This document shows positions 40,301 through 50,145 of a stretch of DNA of 64,000 nt, one piece after another. The translations under genes and the position numbers were made by a program. The notes under the pieces are model-generated. The model worked only from the letters and a program-made list of their open reading frames with translations, did not search any database and was not told the DNA's origin. This DNA is from Synchiropus splendidus (Eukaryota > Chordata > Actinopteri > Syngnathiformes > Callionymidae): positions 930,001 to 994,000 of the forward strand of contig NC_071349.1 in NCBI RefSeq assembly GCF_027744825.2, given 5' to 3'. Each line of letters opens with the position of its first letter. Positions within the stretch are counted from its first letter, which is position 1.

Positions 40301-43000
40301 CAGGCTGAAAACGTTTTCTGCATTGTGCCATAACTTTGCAGGGAAGCTTCAGAACATGAAATTTTCACATACCACTATTGCAGAAAAGGTCTTTCTAGTT
40401 GTTGCACATCAAATCTAAGCTGTCTGAAGTGTTTTTCCCAAGTTATCAACATTTTTATGTATGGTGTTCCGGAATCGACCTTATCTCATTCTGAAAGCGC
40501 GTTTTACGCATTGTGCCATAACTTTCCAGCGAAGCTTCAGAATATGAAATTTTCACATCCCACTATAGCAGAAAGGGTGTTTCTAGTAGTTGCACATCAA
40601 ATCTAAGCTGTCTGAAGTGTTTTTCCAAAGTAATCAACATTTTTATTTTTGGCGTTCCGGAATCAACCTTATCTCAGGCTGAAAACGTTTTCTGCATTGT
40701 GCCATAACTTTGCAGGGAAGCGTCAGAACATGAAATTTTCACCTCCCACTATAGCAGAAAGGGTCTTTCTAGTAGTTGCACATCAAATCTAAGCTGTCTG
40801 AAGTGTTTTTCGAAAGTTATCAACATTTTTATGTTTGGCGTTCCGGAATGGACCTTATCTCAGGCTGAAAACGCGTTTTCTGCATTGTGCCATAACTTTG
40901 CAGGGAAGCTTCAGAACATGAAATTTTCACATCCCACTATAGCAGAAAGGGTCTTTCTGGTAGTTGCACATCAAATCTAAGCTGTCTGAAGTGTTTTTCC
41001 AATGTTAGCAACATTTTTATGTTTGGCGTTCCGGAATCGACCTTATCTCTGGCTGAAAACGCGTTTTCTGCATTGTGCCATAACTTTGCAGGGAAGCTTC
41101 AGAACATAAAAATTGCACCTCCCACTATAGCAGAAATGGTCTTTCTAGTAGTTGCACATCAAATCTAAGCTGTCTAAAGTGTTTTTCCAAAGTTATCAAC
41201 ATTTTTATGTTTGGCGTTCCGGAATCGACCTTATCTCAGGCTGAAAACGCTTTGTACGTATTCTTCGATTACTTTGCAGGGAAGCTTCAGAACATGAAAT
41301 TTTAACCTCCCACTATAGCAGAAAGGGTCTTGATAAGTAGTTGCAAATCAAATCTGAGCAATCTGAAGTGTTTTCGACAGTTATCAACATTTTTATGTTT
41401 GGCGTTCCGGAATCAACCTTATATCAGGCTGAAAACGCGTTTTCTGCATTGTTCCTTAACTTTGCAGGGAAGCATCAGAACATGAAATTTTCAGCTCCCT
41501 CTATGACAAACATGGTCTTTCTAATAGTTGCACATCAAATCTAATCTGTCTGAAGTGTTTTTCGAAAGTTATCAACATTTTTATGTTTGGCGTTCCGGAA
41601 CCCACCTTATCTCAGGCTGAAAACGCGTTTTCTGCATTGTGCCATAACTTTGCATGGATGCTTCCGAACATGAAATTTTCACGTCCCACTATCGCAGAAA
41701 GGGTCTTTCTAGTAGTTGCACATCAAATCTAAGCTGTCTGAAGTGTTTTTCCAAAGTAATCAACATTTTTATGTTTAGCGTTCAGGAATCGACCTTATCT
41801 CAGGCTGAAAACGCTTGTTCTGAATTGTGCCATAACTTCGCAGGGAAGCTTCAGAACATGAAATTTTCACCTCCCACTATAGCAGAAAGGGTCTTTCTAG
41901 TAGTTGCACATCAAATCTAAGCTGTCTGAAGTGTTTTTCGAAAGTTATCAACATTTTTATGTTTGGCGTTCCGGAATCGACCTTATCTCAGGCTGAAAAC
42001 GCTTTGTACGTATTCTGCGATTACTTTGCAGGGAAGCTTCAGAACATGAAATTTTAACCTCCCACTATAGCAGAAAGGGTCTTGATAAGTAGTTGCAAAT
42101 CAAATCTGAGCAATCTGAAGTGTTTTCGACAGTTATCAACATTTTTATGTTTGGCGTTCCGGAATCAACCATATCTCAGAAAAACGTGTTTTCTGCATTG
42201 TGCCATAACTTCGCAGGGAAGCTTCAGAACATGAAATGTTCACCTCCCACTATAGCAGAAAGGGTCTTTCTAGTAGTTGCACATAAAATCTAAGCTGTCT
42301 GAAGTGTATTTCGAAAGTTATCAACATTTTTATGTTTGGCGTTCCGGAATGGACCTTATCTCAGGCTGAAAACGCGTTTTCTGCATTGTGCCATAACTTT
42401 CCAGGGAATCTTCAGAACATGAATTTTTCACCACCCACTATAGCAGAAAGGGTGTTTCTAGTAGTTGCACATCAAATCTAAGCTGTCTGAAGTGTTTTGC
42501 CAAAGTTATCAACATTTTTATGTTTGGCGTTCCGGAATCGACCTTATCTCAGGCTGAAAACGCTTTGTACGTATTCTGCGATAACTTTGCAGGGAAGCTT
42601 CAGAACATGACATTTTTACATCCCACTACTGCAGAAAGGGTTTTTTCTAGTAGTTGCACATCAAGTCTAAGCTGTCTGAAGTGTTTTTCCAAAGTTATCA
42701 ACATTTTTATGTTTGGCGTTCCGGAATCGACCTTATCTCAGGCTGAAAACGTGTTTTCTGCATTGTGCCATAACTTTGCAGGGAAGCTTCAGAACATGAA
42801 ATTTTAACCTCCCACTAAAGGAGAAAGGGTCTTTCTAGTCGTTGCACATCAAATCTAAGCTGTCTGAAGTGTTTTTCCAACGTTATCAACACTTTTATGT
42901 TTGGCATTCCGGAATCGAACTTATCTCAGGCTCAAAATGCGTTTTCTGCATTGTGCCATAACTTTGCAGAGAAGCTTCTGAAAATTAAATTTTAACCTTC
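31307..43000. repeat. 188-bp tandem satellite array, about 62 monomers
   Basis: The array repeats every 188 bp, each monomer containing GCCATAACTTTGCAGGGAAG, CAGAACATGAAATTTTCACC, AGTAGTTGCACATCAAATCT, TTATCAACATTTTTATGTTT and CTCAGGCTGAAAACGCG. Recurring small frames of 60-95 codons arise because the monomer is open in some phases. With 188 not a multiple of three and with indels present, they are not genes. Monomer variants recur at multiples of the unit (7 and 8 units), indicating higher-order organisation. A centromeric, pericentromeric or heterochromatic block is plausible but unproven. Confidence 0.95.
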
Positions 43001-43581
43001 TGTCGTCGGGTTTAGGTTTTCAAGGTCTTGTGTACAAGGCGATTGGCTATAACATAAGCCGTCCCTAGTTCCGAGCACACTACCTCCCTTTGCCTCTCTG
43101 GTAAAGGGCCCCTCGGGTGGTCAACTCAGTCAGCCTCTTGTTGCGGACACGGTTCTAAGACTATAATAAGCGTATCATCTGCACCTTATTATATTAGTGA
43201 GTAGTGTCGGCGCTTCACTGAGCGGGTTATTTAATTAGCCCGACCTGTTAAGAAACAGGTTCTTGACCTTACAATGCTACACCTCTTACCGTAGTCTCTT
43301 TACTTAACTTCGTTTAGGGACTCATGATCGGATCCTCAATCCATTCCTTCTAAATAACATATTTCCCCATAACTGCCTAAAACTACCACCTTATCATCGA
43401 CACAATAATTCAGGATGGAATAATGCTACCATGTGAGACACTCATTACATGTGCAACAGGAAGAAATCAAACAATAACTCACCTATGACCCCATTGATGG
43501 TAGTAGGTAGGAGCCAGTTGATTCTTTAGCAGTCAGGGATCAACGCCGTTGTGCCTTTTCAGTACTTAATTCGTACTCAAT

Positions 43582-43587
43582 TTTATT
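43582..43587 (-). terminator. Polyadenylation signal in 3' LTR
   Basis: Minus-strand AATAAA, conserved in the other LTR at 61301-61306, lies downstream of the TATA box in viral orientation. This fits a U3-R-U5 order. Confidence 0.55.
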
Positions 43588-44010
43588 ATGTTTTTTGTCA
43601 CAAAAATGATTCTTCAAAATATTAATAAAATAATAGTAAAAATAACAAAATCAATCAAGAATAATAAAATCCATAAACTCAAGGGTATTGCCAGACGCTG
43701 ATACCCAACAATATCAAAAGTACCGCCAGACGCTGGTACTAGTACATATACTTCAAAAACCATATAATCAAAAATACTTCAAAGACCGTATAATCAAAAA
43801 AAATACTTCAAAACCATATAATCAAAATACATGCAATAAAAAGGATTAATTCAAAAATAGTAAGAGAGAAATAAAAGATGAGTTAAAATCAGATAGTCTC
43901 AGAGCAAATAGCAAGAGCACCGTCCCAAGATAAGATACAAGACCTTACGGCGGACAGACGCTGGCGATGATCCAAAAAGAGCAAGAGCACAGGGTCACAT
44001 CTCCGAGCGC

Positions 44011-44017
44011 TTATATA
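44011..44017 (-). promoter_or_regulatory. TATA box of the 3' LTR
   Basis: Minus strand GGCTATATAAGCGCT, with an identical copy in the 5' LTR at 61664-61670. It is the best promoter candidate for the provirus. Confidence 0.65.
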
Positions 44018-44551
44018 GCCACACACATGGCCTTGAAGACATACCGACGTCCGTTTCTCATGCCAAGGCAATTAATCATATCTTTATCTTATCTTGTTTT
44101 TCTCCAGATGGGCTTTGAAGTCCTTCCCTCAAAAGGATGCATGTTTGGTGATAGATCATATTAGTGTCAATTACATCAGCACTTGCATCATTATTTGCGT
44201 CAATGATGCCCGGTTTACCATATTAGGTCAGTACATCTACTCCATCTTTGTCAGCACGTGCGCTTACAAGTTCAAACTAAGTTCAAGATGGCCACCTGCA
44301 CATGACTTCAAACGAGCGCGCTTACAAAGTCATTCTTAGTTCAAAGCACACAGCTGTTCATGAGTTCAAACGTTCACGATCAAAAGCATACAGGTTCACT
44401 AAAGTTCAAACATCAAACAATCAATGATAAAAATCAGAAATAATATCAAATATTATTTAGCAGGTTTATCAATGATAAAAACAGAAATAATATCAATTAT
44501 TATTTAGCAGGTTTTGATTATAATATTTTCGAATTTCCAGTATATACAACA

Positions 44552-44561
44552 TCCCCCTCCG
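44552..44561 (-). promoter_or_regulatory. Polypurine tract, plus-strand primer site
   Basis: Minus strand CGGAGGGGGA sits immediately before TGTTGTATA, the first bases of the 3' LTR, as expected for the primer of plus-strand DNA synthesis. Confidence 0.85.
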
Positions 44562-44574
44562 AAAATATCTTCCT

Positions 44575-46236
44575 TCACCATTTGTCCAATTCGCCAAAGT
44601 CCAGTGGTCCGATTCCTTCGTCGTCATCATTTCGTTGTCTCAGCAGTGACTCGAGATCATCCAATTCTCTCAGCATGTTCACGTAGTAGCAGATCCACAT
44701 CAGCGCCGACGCCGATCTTGGCACACCAGGCGACGTAGGGCTGGACGTCAAAGGGGCAGTGTAGTCATCAGGTTCTCCACCCCAATCCTCAGACGCTGCG
44801 GGACCTGGAACCTCATCTTGGGGAGTACTGGGTGAATGTTCATCTCGTGGAGCAGGAGTCAAGTGGCTTGCAGATTTCGGAGGTGTAAGGCACAGATCAC
44901 TGGAGTCTTCAGTTAGAGGAGAAGGTGTCTGGCGTCTTGGTGATGCCGGGGGTACAGGGTTTAGCATGCTGCTGGGGTTCATCCCCACAGGGCCATCTGT
45001 CCCCGTGTGAGGGCCATTAACGGGGCCTGCTACGAACTGTCCTACATTAGGGAAGACGAATCTGGTGTCCTTCATGTTTAACCCACACAGGTGGCAACTT
45101 CCCAGGATATGGCCATCGTGCTTACAATGGAGTGGATCTTTAAGGGCCACTAATTCTCCCTTACAATAAGCGCAGTTTGCTGCGCTGGCATCTCCTTGGT
45201 GATCTGGCTGTTCTTCCTGACTGTCCTCAACTGCACTATTTTCTGAAGGTGGTGGAGCATTCGGCAGTGGTTCGGGAGAAGACCGCGCTGGCTCAGGGTA
45301 CATCGGTACAGACACGGAGGCCCTCCGACACTTGGGTGCCCTTGGGGCTGGAGTAGCTACCGACTCCGAGCCAGCAGGTGTCTCGTCTTTGGACGGGAGA
45401 TTGCTTCTCCCTCCAGAGGCCACCCCTGTGCTACTGGATGTCGCGGCTCTCCTTGCCCAACGTCTCGCCGGGTTTGGTCTCCGGGGGGCGGGCCTCCCGA
45501 GTCGCCGTTTGTACTGTTGGAGCATGGCAGGGCGCCTCCAGTCGCGATTTCCCTTCAACACCGCCATTGCCTCCTCCTTAGCTCCACTCATCACCAGTCG
45601 GGCGAATTTTTCCCAAGTGACCGGTCCTTGCATATGCCAACCAAGTGCCGTGGGCACCACTGATCTGTCTTTCAACAACCTTTTGATCCACTCGTAGTAA
45701 CCACTAGGACAATATCCTCCTTGGTAATGTTGTGTACCAAGCCCCCCATGCCACAATTCATCATGCTCCCTGACGACGCACTCCTCCCAGTCCTCATACA
45801 CACTCACGACGTCTTTCTGCCATTGAGTCACCATCAGTAAGTTTGGGTCATAGAGGTAAATCTGTTTCTCGGGAGGTTGGTAGCCTGGCTGAATGTTTCC
45901 TGGCCCCCAAGGTCTGGCTGGGCTAACATTTCCCAAGTCTTCGTTGTATATTTCTCCCACCTGTTCGGTTCTCAGCACCAATCCCACCATCATATACGGA
46001 GGATGGAATCCTCCACGTTCAATCCAGGATTTCTGCCCAGGTCCTATTTTACAATGGTACGCCCTAAGGGCGTGCGTGGTCAATGGGGGCAGCTTACCAT
46101 CCCCGGGGAACGTAAACTCCCAGAGTTCAGCACAAACAACTGGGAGCCAATGGGTCAATGGCTCGTTCTCCTGGCACATTACCACAAAACGTGGCCATAC
46201 CTGGAGGATGAACGGGGTCTCCTTTTCGAATGACAC
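44575..46236 (-). CDS. 3' accessory protein, activator-like (Tas/Bel-like position)
   Basis: A 553-codon open frame ends 13 bp before the polypurine tract. It opens after a TGA with no early ATG: GTG is at 46236 and the first ATG about 20 codons in. It is therefore probably reached by splicing (AG dinucleotides lie just upstream) or by frameshift from the overlapping 128-codon frame. The N-terminal ~230 residues are Trp/Tyr-rich and globular. An Arg-rich stretch follows (YKRRLGRPAPRRPNPARRWA, about 245-270), which could bind nucleic acid or act as a nuclear signal. Next come a Ser/Pro-rich linker, a Cys/His cluster (CAYC...HCKHDGHILGSCHLCG, about 355-385), and a Pro/Ser-rich tail. The final ~30 residues are acidic/hydrophobic (DDLESLL, DDDEGIGPLDFGELD), resembling a transcriptional activation domain. 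By analogy with foamy Tas it may activate the LTR; this is an inference. Confidence 0.6.
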   Translation of the reverse strand: MSFEKETPFILQVWPRFVVMCQENEPLTHWLPVVCAELWEFTFPGDGKLPPLTTHALRAYHCKIGPGQKSWIERGGFHPPYMMVGLVLRTEQVGEIYNEDLGNVSPARPWGPGNIQPGYQPPEKQIYLYDPNLLMVTQWQKDVVSVYEDWEECVVREHDELWHGGLGTQHYQGGYCPSGYYEWIKRLLKDRSVVPTALGWHMQGPVTWEKFARLVMSGAKEEAMAVLKGNRDWRRPAMLQQYKRRLGRPAPRRPNPARRWARRAATSSSTGVASGGRSNLPSKDETPAGSESVATPAPRAPKCRRASVSVPMYPEPARSSPEPLPNAPPPSENSAVEDSQEEQPDHQGDASAANCAYCKGELVALKDPLHCKHDGHILGSCHLCGLNMKDTRFVFPNVGQFVAGPVNGPHTGTDGPVGMNPSSMLNPVPPASPRRQTPSPLTEDSSDLCLTPPKSASHLTPAPRDEHSPSTPQDEVPGPAASEDWGGEPDDYTAPLTSSPTSPGVPRSASALMWICYYVNMLRELDDLESLLRQRNDDDEGIGPLDFGELDKW

Positions 46237-46565
46237 ACAACCTGATCCCTTGCTTTGATTTCATGTGGTATCCATAATTTTTGGACCTTCTTTTTATGAT
46301 CTTGGGTAATTACACCGCGTGACACCTTTGCTGTAAATCTCATGCAGGGCTCGCCCCTCCAATATTCAACCATTTTGGTGGAGGGTCCCCAACTAAAAAT
46401 CCTATGTCTTCCTTTGTCTACAGGGCGGACTTTGGTTCCAGGATCAAGGGGCTCCATGATCACCTCTAGGGCTAACAGGACTCTCGTTTTTTGTGTGTGC
46501 CATGGATCCCATTGATCTGCTTTGTCGTTCCCGTCCGTAATCACAATTGAGCCCTGTAGAAACAT
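46179..46565 (-). CDS. Accessory frame, 128 codons
   Basis: Open frame from ATG 46565 whose sixth nucleotide onward reads TTTCTACAG, a good splice-acceptor shape, so it may be entered by splicing instead of by its ATG. It lies in the same frame as the upstream membrane frame, separated by TAA plus three codons, and overlaps the 553-codon gene by 58 nt in another frame. The C-terminus is basic (KKKVQKLW, then HSKRRPRSSSRYG). I recognise no family. Confidence 0.4.
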   Translation of the reverse strand: MFLQGSIVITDGNDKADQWDPWHTQKTRVLLALEVIMEPLDPGTKVRPVDKGRHRIFSWGPSTKMVEYWRGEPCMRFTAKVSRGVITQDHKKKVQKLWIPHEIKARDQVVCHSKRRPRSSSRYGHVLW

Positions 46566-46574
46566 TACAAAATG

Positions 46575-47093
46575 TTAATTTTGAGAAGGTCTACAAACAG
46601 TAGACGCCATTCCAAACAGCCTTATGCTGTTCGAAGTTTTCCATATCTTTATGGGGTAACAAGTCCCCATCAGATAACCTATATAAAACACAGAGACATA
46701 CAAAGAAGTTCCTCCAGCTAACTTTTTGAACAGAATCCATATCATCAGAATCATCCATTGCGCAGTAAGATTAAGTGCTGCCTTTTTATACCTCCCCAGG
46801 GTTGACCAAATTAATGCCATCAATGAGCCTATGAGTATGAAGTATATCGCCGTTCCTGCTATAATGCAATAGGTACACTGAGAACCTATGCAAAACAAAA
46901 GGGTCAATTCGGTGTACAGACTGTCCAGTACGTATACTATGGTGACCGCGGTCGGCCAAAGCCATGGTCTTTGAGGGCTTAGATTTAAACCCGCGCCTCC
47001 AATGAGGCCGAACGAGGCATGTAAAGGGGATGCTTTTCTAACGAAAAAACGAATGCACCCTACTATTAATCCGAGGATGCACCCCAGACAACG
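46575..47093 (-). CDS. Polytopic membrane protein frame, start uncertain
   Basis: The frame is open from just after a TGA at 47096-47094 down to TAA at 46577-46575, about 172 codons. The first ATG is only at about 46820. It encodes several hydrophobic segments: a Gly/Ile/Leu stretch near the beginning, then CIIAGTAIYFILIGSLMALI, then WMILMIWILF, and finally a short VSVFYIGYLMG segment. It is strongly membrane-like. Similar hydrophobic coding potential extends upstream of 47096 in another frame, suggesting the gene is broken near a run of four G residues at about 47081-47085 (viral strand). No family is recognised; a viroporin-like or glycoprotein-companion role is possible but unsupported. 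Confidence 0.4.
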   Translation of the reverse strand, partial: RCLGCILGLIVGCIRFFVRKASPLHASFGLIGGAGLNLSPQRPWLWPTAVTIVYVLDSLYTELTLLFCIGSQCTYCIIAGTAIYFILIGSLMALIWSTLGRYKKAALNLTAQWMILMIWILFKKLAGGTSLYVSVFYIGYLMGTCYPIKIWKTSNSIRLFGMASTVCRPSQN

Positions 47094-47096
47094 TCA

Positions 47097-47635
47097 GTGC
47101 ATCTGCTCCAATACACGCCCATGTCATCCAGAAGAGAGTCCGAACTACTGTCTGGTTCCGTGCAGTGTTTAAACACTTATGGGTATTTTAATGTAATCGT
47201 GGGTAAGAGCCATGGAGCATAGTACATTGCTCTGCAAAGTTGTATCATTTAGTTTTCATTTTAATCAGTCCTGAAGTGATATCGTAAACTAATACTTTGG
47301 TACTGATTAAGATGTATTTTTCTGTTATTACAGTGGTAGTTTTGATCTCTCTCTCTCTTTCTTCCTCTCTCCACCCTAGGAGAGTTTTAGGAGAACTCTA
47401 AGTAACTATGGTTTTACACAGTGTATGATTCGTCCTTCGACACCAGTCTTCTCTTTAGGAGAAATGGGTAACTTTGAAGATAAGTAATACTAATATTATT
47501 AAAATGGTGCCTAACACTCAGGTTAAAATTATGATTTTCATCCTAAGATCTTCCTTATTTACTTCCCCCTCAGGTACTTTCGTGGCCAGTACCTCAATCC
47601 TTAAGACATAAGTGGGATGCCTAATTCAAACCTAG
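47097..47635 (-). other. Region between Env and membrane frame
   Basis: The first ~130 bases upstream of the membrane frame (to about 47230) continue a hydrophobic reading frame. The rest is AT-rich and non-coding. A 35-nt purine-rich tract on the viral strand (47346-47381) is notable. Confidence 0.4.
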
Positions 47636-50140
47636 TTAGACCCTTCGTCCATTGACTTTTTTCCACTTTTCTTGCTTCTTTTTCTTTATTTCTTCTTTGA
47701 CATCTCGAAGAGCCTTCCTCAAGAACTCTTTCTCTTGTCTCCCTTTTCGTCTTTGGACTGCACGGCACGGATAGCAGCATATACTATTAAGGCACCGACA
47801 TAAGGCGATTACTTTAGAGATTACGGCGAGAGCTACGAGGATCGCTAATACAAGTAGTATCCATTTTAGGTACCACCATATAAATTGGATAATTTCCCAC
47901 ACAGCTGCCGCTGTATCTACAACTCCCTGTCCTATTCCATACATCATAGCTTCCGACATCATTCCAAAAAATCCCAGCCATCCTGCTGTCGGTACTTTCT
48001 TCCGAAAGTCACGTACAACATGCCAATAATCGTTTAATTTTTCACAGGCATATGGGTCCTTGGTTATATTAATCTTAGGGGCACTATATTCCTCATATAC
48101 GCAGATTCTCTCCCCTTTTGGAATGTACCAGGGGGATGAATTACTGTATGTCATCTTTGATAGGATTATATCATCTAATTCAAAAACATGTGTCTGTGAC
48201 TTTGCATACACATTGTCTTTGTTACATAGTTCATCTCGGTATGTTTCGTATCGATTATACATGAGGAACCCTGGATTTATACTTTCTAAAAGCCCAATCG
48301 GAGCAGCCACTTTCGGCCAGTGTGGTATGGCTACATGTATCCCAAGCCGTCCACACATTTTTTCTCTATTATTCGACAATATACCGTGTGTCCCCCACCT
48401 AGTAGTAAAATAAGACTTGTGCTCTCTTTTTAGTTGCTTGGCTACTTGGGACCCATTAAAACATCCAGAGCTATTACACGGGATATATCCCCACTGATGC
48501 GGGTCACATGGATTAGAGTCGTGACTATAAACTGCCTTAGGTTTCAGGTTAGGTGCTCGAAAACACCCTTGATATCCTGTAACGTTTAAACTAAAATGCT
48601 CGGGGTCTTGGGGTTGCCATCTGAGCTGTGGATATTGAACGCTACTTATAATGGGGAACCAAGTCTTCTTAAATTCAGTTTTATCAAACACCTGACTCTG
48701 TGTTTGTCTTGTATTATTGACCTGAAAGAGGTCTAGTCCTGCTATCAGAAATCTTTCCGTAGTCATTAGAGTAGTATGGACAAACGGGAACGATGACTGA
48801 ATTGTTCTTACGTGGCGCCATTCCGGGTGTTGTTTAAAATATTGTTTGATTGTCTTCAGATGATCGGGCAACAGAAACGTAGCTGTGTACCTTGTAGATA
48901 TATCTTCAACTTTTCCCTTTTTCTGTACACTGTCTTTGGACGAGGCCTCTACGAGAAGTGGTTCCATTGCGAGATGAGGCCAGGCTCGTATAGATACTTC
49001 CCCATTGGAATCATTCCAGGAAACTTCTTTCCTTTTTAAGAAATTTTGATAATTTGCTAATTGATCCTGAAGGGCCATTCCCGGGGTTCTTTTACCTCCT
49101 TTTATTTGAGTAATGTCGCCCCATAATTGGCTTGGGTTAAACAATAACGTTGCTTCTTTAAGGGCGGCGTACCACGTTTTTTGGTCATCATTTTGGAGTC
49201 CCTCCGTAGATGGCTTATTCCATTCAGTAATATTCTCCTGGTATACTGAATCATATCCCCATTCTCCTTGCTCAGTTTGCACTTTTACTTCATAGTCTCT
49301 AACTTTTCCCCTTAAAGTGTTGAGTGGATTTACAGAATCTGGCAATCCTGGGCTTACAAGGAACCTATGTATCACAGTGGTATTTTTTCCTCCATCGCTA
49401 GGGGTTTGTAGTTCATCGTACCATACTAGGTGTGGCCATATCAGCATTTCTAAACTTTCTGTGTCAAACGAATTCCATCCTAACCCTTGTCCCAAAATGA
49501 GACCGGCTAACTGTGACCATTCCCATGCCTTAAAGAAGACCGTCGGATCATTTTTAGCCTTATCGTTTAGACATGTGGGAAGAATAATGTGTTTATGACT
49601 ATTCGGTTGTTGACCTGTTGGTTGGCCACTTGGGCAGGATAAATTAACTGGTAGATCCGATGTACAATACTCCATTGCCTCTGCCCAGTCTTTTCCTCTC
49701 ATAGGATAAAATATCCTATTTTCTGTATTTTTGGGCTTCTCATTAATGAGCTGATACGCGTATTTAACATGAGTTATGTTTATACCAAGCTTTTGAGATA
49801 AACATTTCTTAGCTTCAGCCCACCAAACTGACTGATTATTTCTGACCCAGTTTCTGCAAGGTTGCTGCGTCATCATAGGGATCGCTAGGCCTATTTGGTC
49901 CCTTCGGCACTCGCATGGTTCTTTGTGACAATCATTTCCTTCTTCCATTCCTTTACCATTAAACTGTTTATTATGGCATAATATACCATCTTCTTGCAAT
50001 GCCCTTAATTTGTACCACATGACTCTTCTCTGTACCACAGGGTATTTCAGCCAAAATCTCCAGAAATTACTATCCGGATGCTGATCTGCAATGTACTCTC
50101 TTCCCGATCCATTAATCTTGTCCCTACTTTGTTCACTCAT
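47636..50140 (-). CDS. Env-like transmembrane glycoprotein
   Basis: An 834-residue product from ATG 50140. The frame also opens nine bases earlier at TTG, overlapping the stop of the upstream 116-codon frame. There is no N-terminal signal peptide. Residues ~90-720 form a cysteine-rich ectodomain with about a dozen N-glycosylation sequons (for example NITH, NLSC, NVTG, NSSG, NITK). A hydrophobic/aromatic pre-membrane segment (AAVWEIIQFIWWYLKW) leads into a membrane span, LVLAILVALAVISKVIAL. The cytoplasmic tail has a Cys cluster (CRCLNSICCYPC) and a lysine-rich end that recalls ER-retrieval tails of foamy Env. It looks like the membrane-anchored part of an envelope protein. The absent signal peptide suggests that it depends on sequence upstream or that this copy is broken. 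Confidence 0.65.
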   Translation of the reverse strand: MSEQSRDKINGSGREYIADQHPDSNFWRFWLKYPVVQRRVMWYKLRALQEDGILCHNKQFNGKGMEEGNDCHKEPCECRRDQIGLAIPMMTQQPCRNWVRNNQSVWWAEAKKCLSQKLGINITHVKYAYQLINEKPKNTENRIFYPMRGKDWAEAMEYCTSDLPVNLSCPSGQPTGQQPNSHKHIILPTCLNDKAKNDPTVFFKAWEWSQLAGLILGQGLGWNSFDTESLEMLIWPHLVWYDELQTPSDGGKNTTVIHRFLVSPGLPDSVNPLNTLRGKVRDYEVKVQTEQGEWGYDSVYQENITEWNKPSTEGLQNDDQKTWYAALKEATLLFNPSQLWGDITQIKGGKRTPGMALQDQLANYQNFLKRKEVSWNDSNGEVSIRAWPHLAMEPLLVEASSKDSVQKKGKVEDISTRYTATFLLPDHLKTIKQYFKQHPEWRHVRTIQSSFPFVHTTLMTTERFLIAGLDLFQVNNTRQTQSQVFDKTEFKKTWFPIISSVQYPQLRWQPQDPEHFSLNVTGYQGCFRAPNLKPKAVYSHDSNPCDPHQWGYIPCNSSGCFNGSQVAKQLKREHKSYFTTRWGTHGILSNNREKMCGRLGIHVAIPHWPKVAAPIGLLESINPGFLMYNRYETYRDELCNKDNVYAKSQTHVFELDDIILSKMTYSNSSPWYIPKGERICVYEEYSAPKINITKDPYACEKLNDYWHVVRDFRKKVPTAGWLGFFGMMSEAMMYGIGQGVVDTAAAVWEIIQFIWWYLKWILLVLAILVALAVISKVIALCRCLNSICCYPCRAVQRRKGRQEKEFLRKALRDVKEEIKKKKQEKWKKVNGRRV

Positions 50141-50145
50141 GGTAG

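Larger units (their letters stand above)
43001..44551 (-). repeat. ERV 3' LTR
   Basis: 1551 bp. Relative to the 5' LTR it has about three dozen substitutions by eye, an extra ~35-bp segment that partly duplicates CCAGACGCTGGTACT (around 43690-43740), and other small indels. Confidence 0.93.

Noticed and set aside
31313..42807. Dozens of similar 60-134-codon frames that look like a repeated Cys/Ser-rich (zinc-finger-like) protein
   Set aside because: They follow the 188-bp satellite period, change frame from monomer to monomer, and have no regular Cys/His spacing of a zinc finger.
31307..43000. CRISPR-like array
   Set aside because: The unit is a 188-bp contiguous satellite without unique spacers, in a eukaryotic context.
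31307..43000. CENP-B box in the satellite
   Set aside because: No monomer segment matched the required core pattern when read by eye.
43001..44551. Short frames inside the LTRs (for example 44094-44339 and the copy at 61747-62016)
   Set aside because: They lie antisense to the LTR promoter direction, have no recognisable domain, and are similar in both copies only because the LTRs are.
45332..46258. Plus-strand frames of about 120 codons
   Set aside because: They are shadows of the minus-strand ERV accessory gene.
48060..49598. Plus-strand frames in the ERV envelope region
   Set aside because: They are shadows; the minus-strand frame has the glycosylation sites and membrane anchor.
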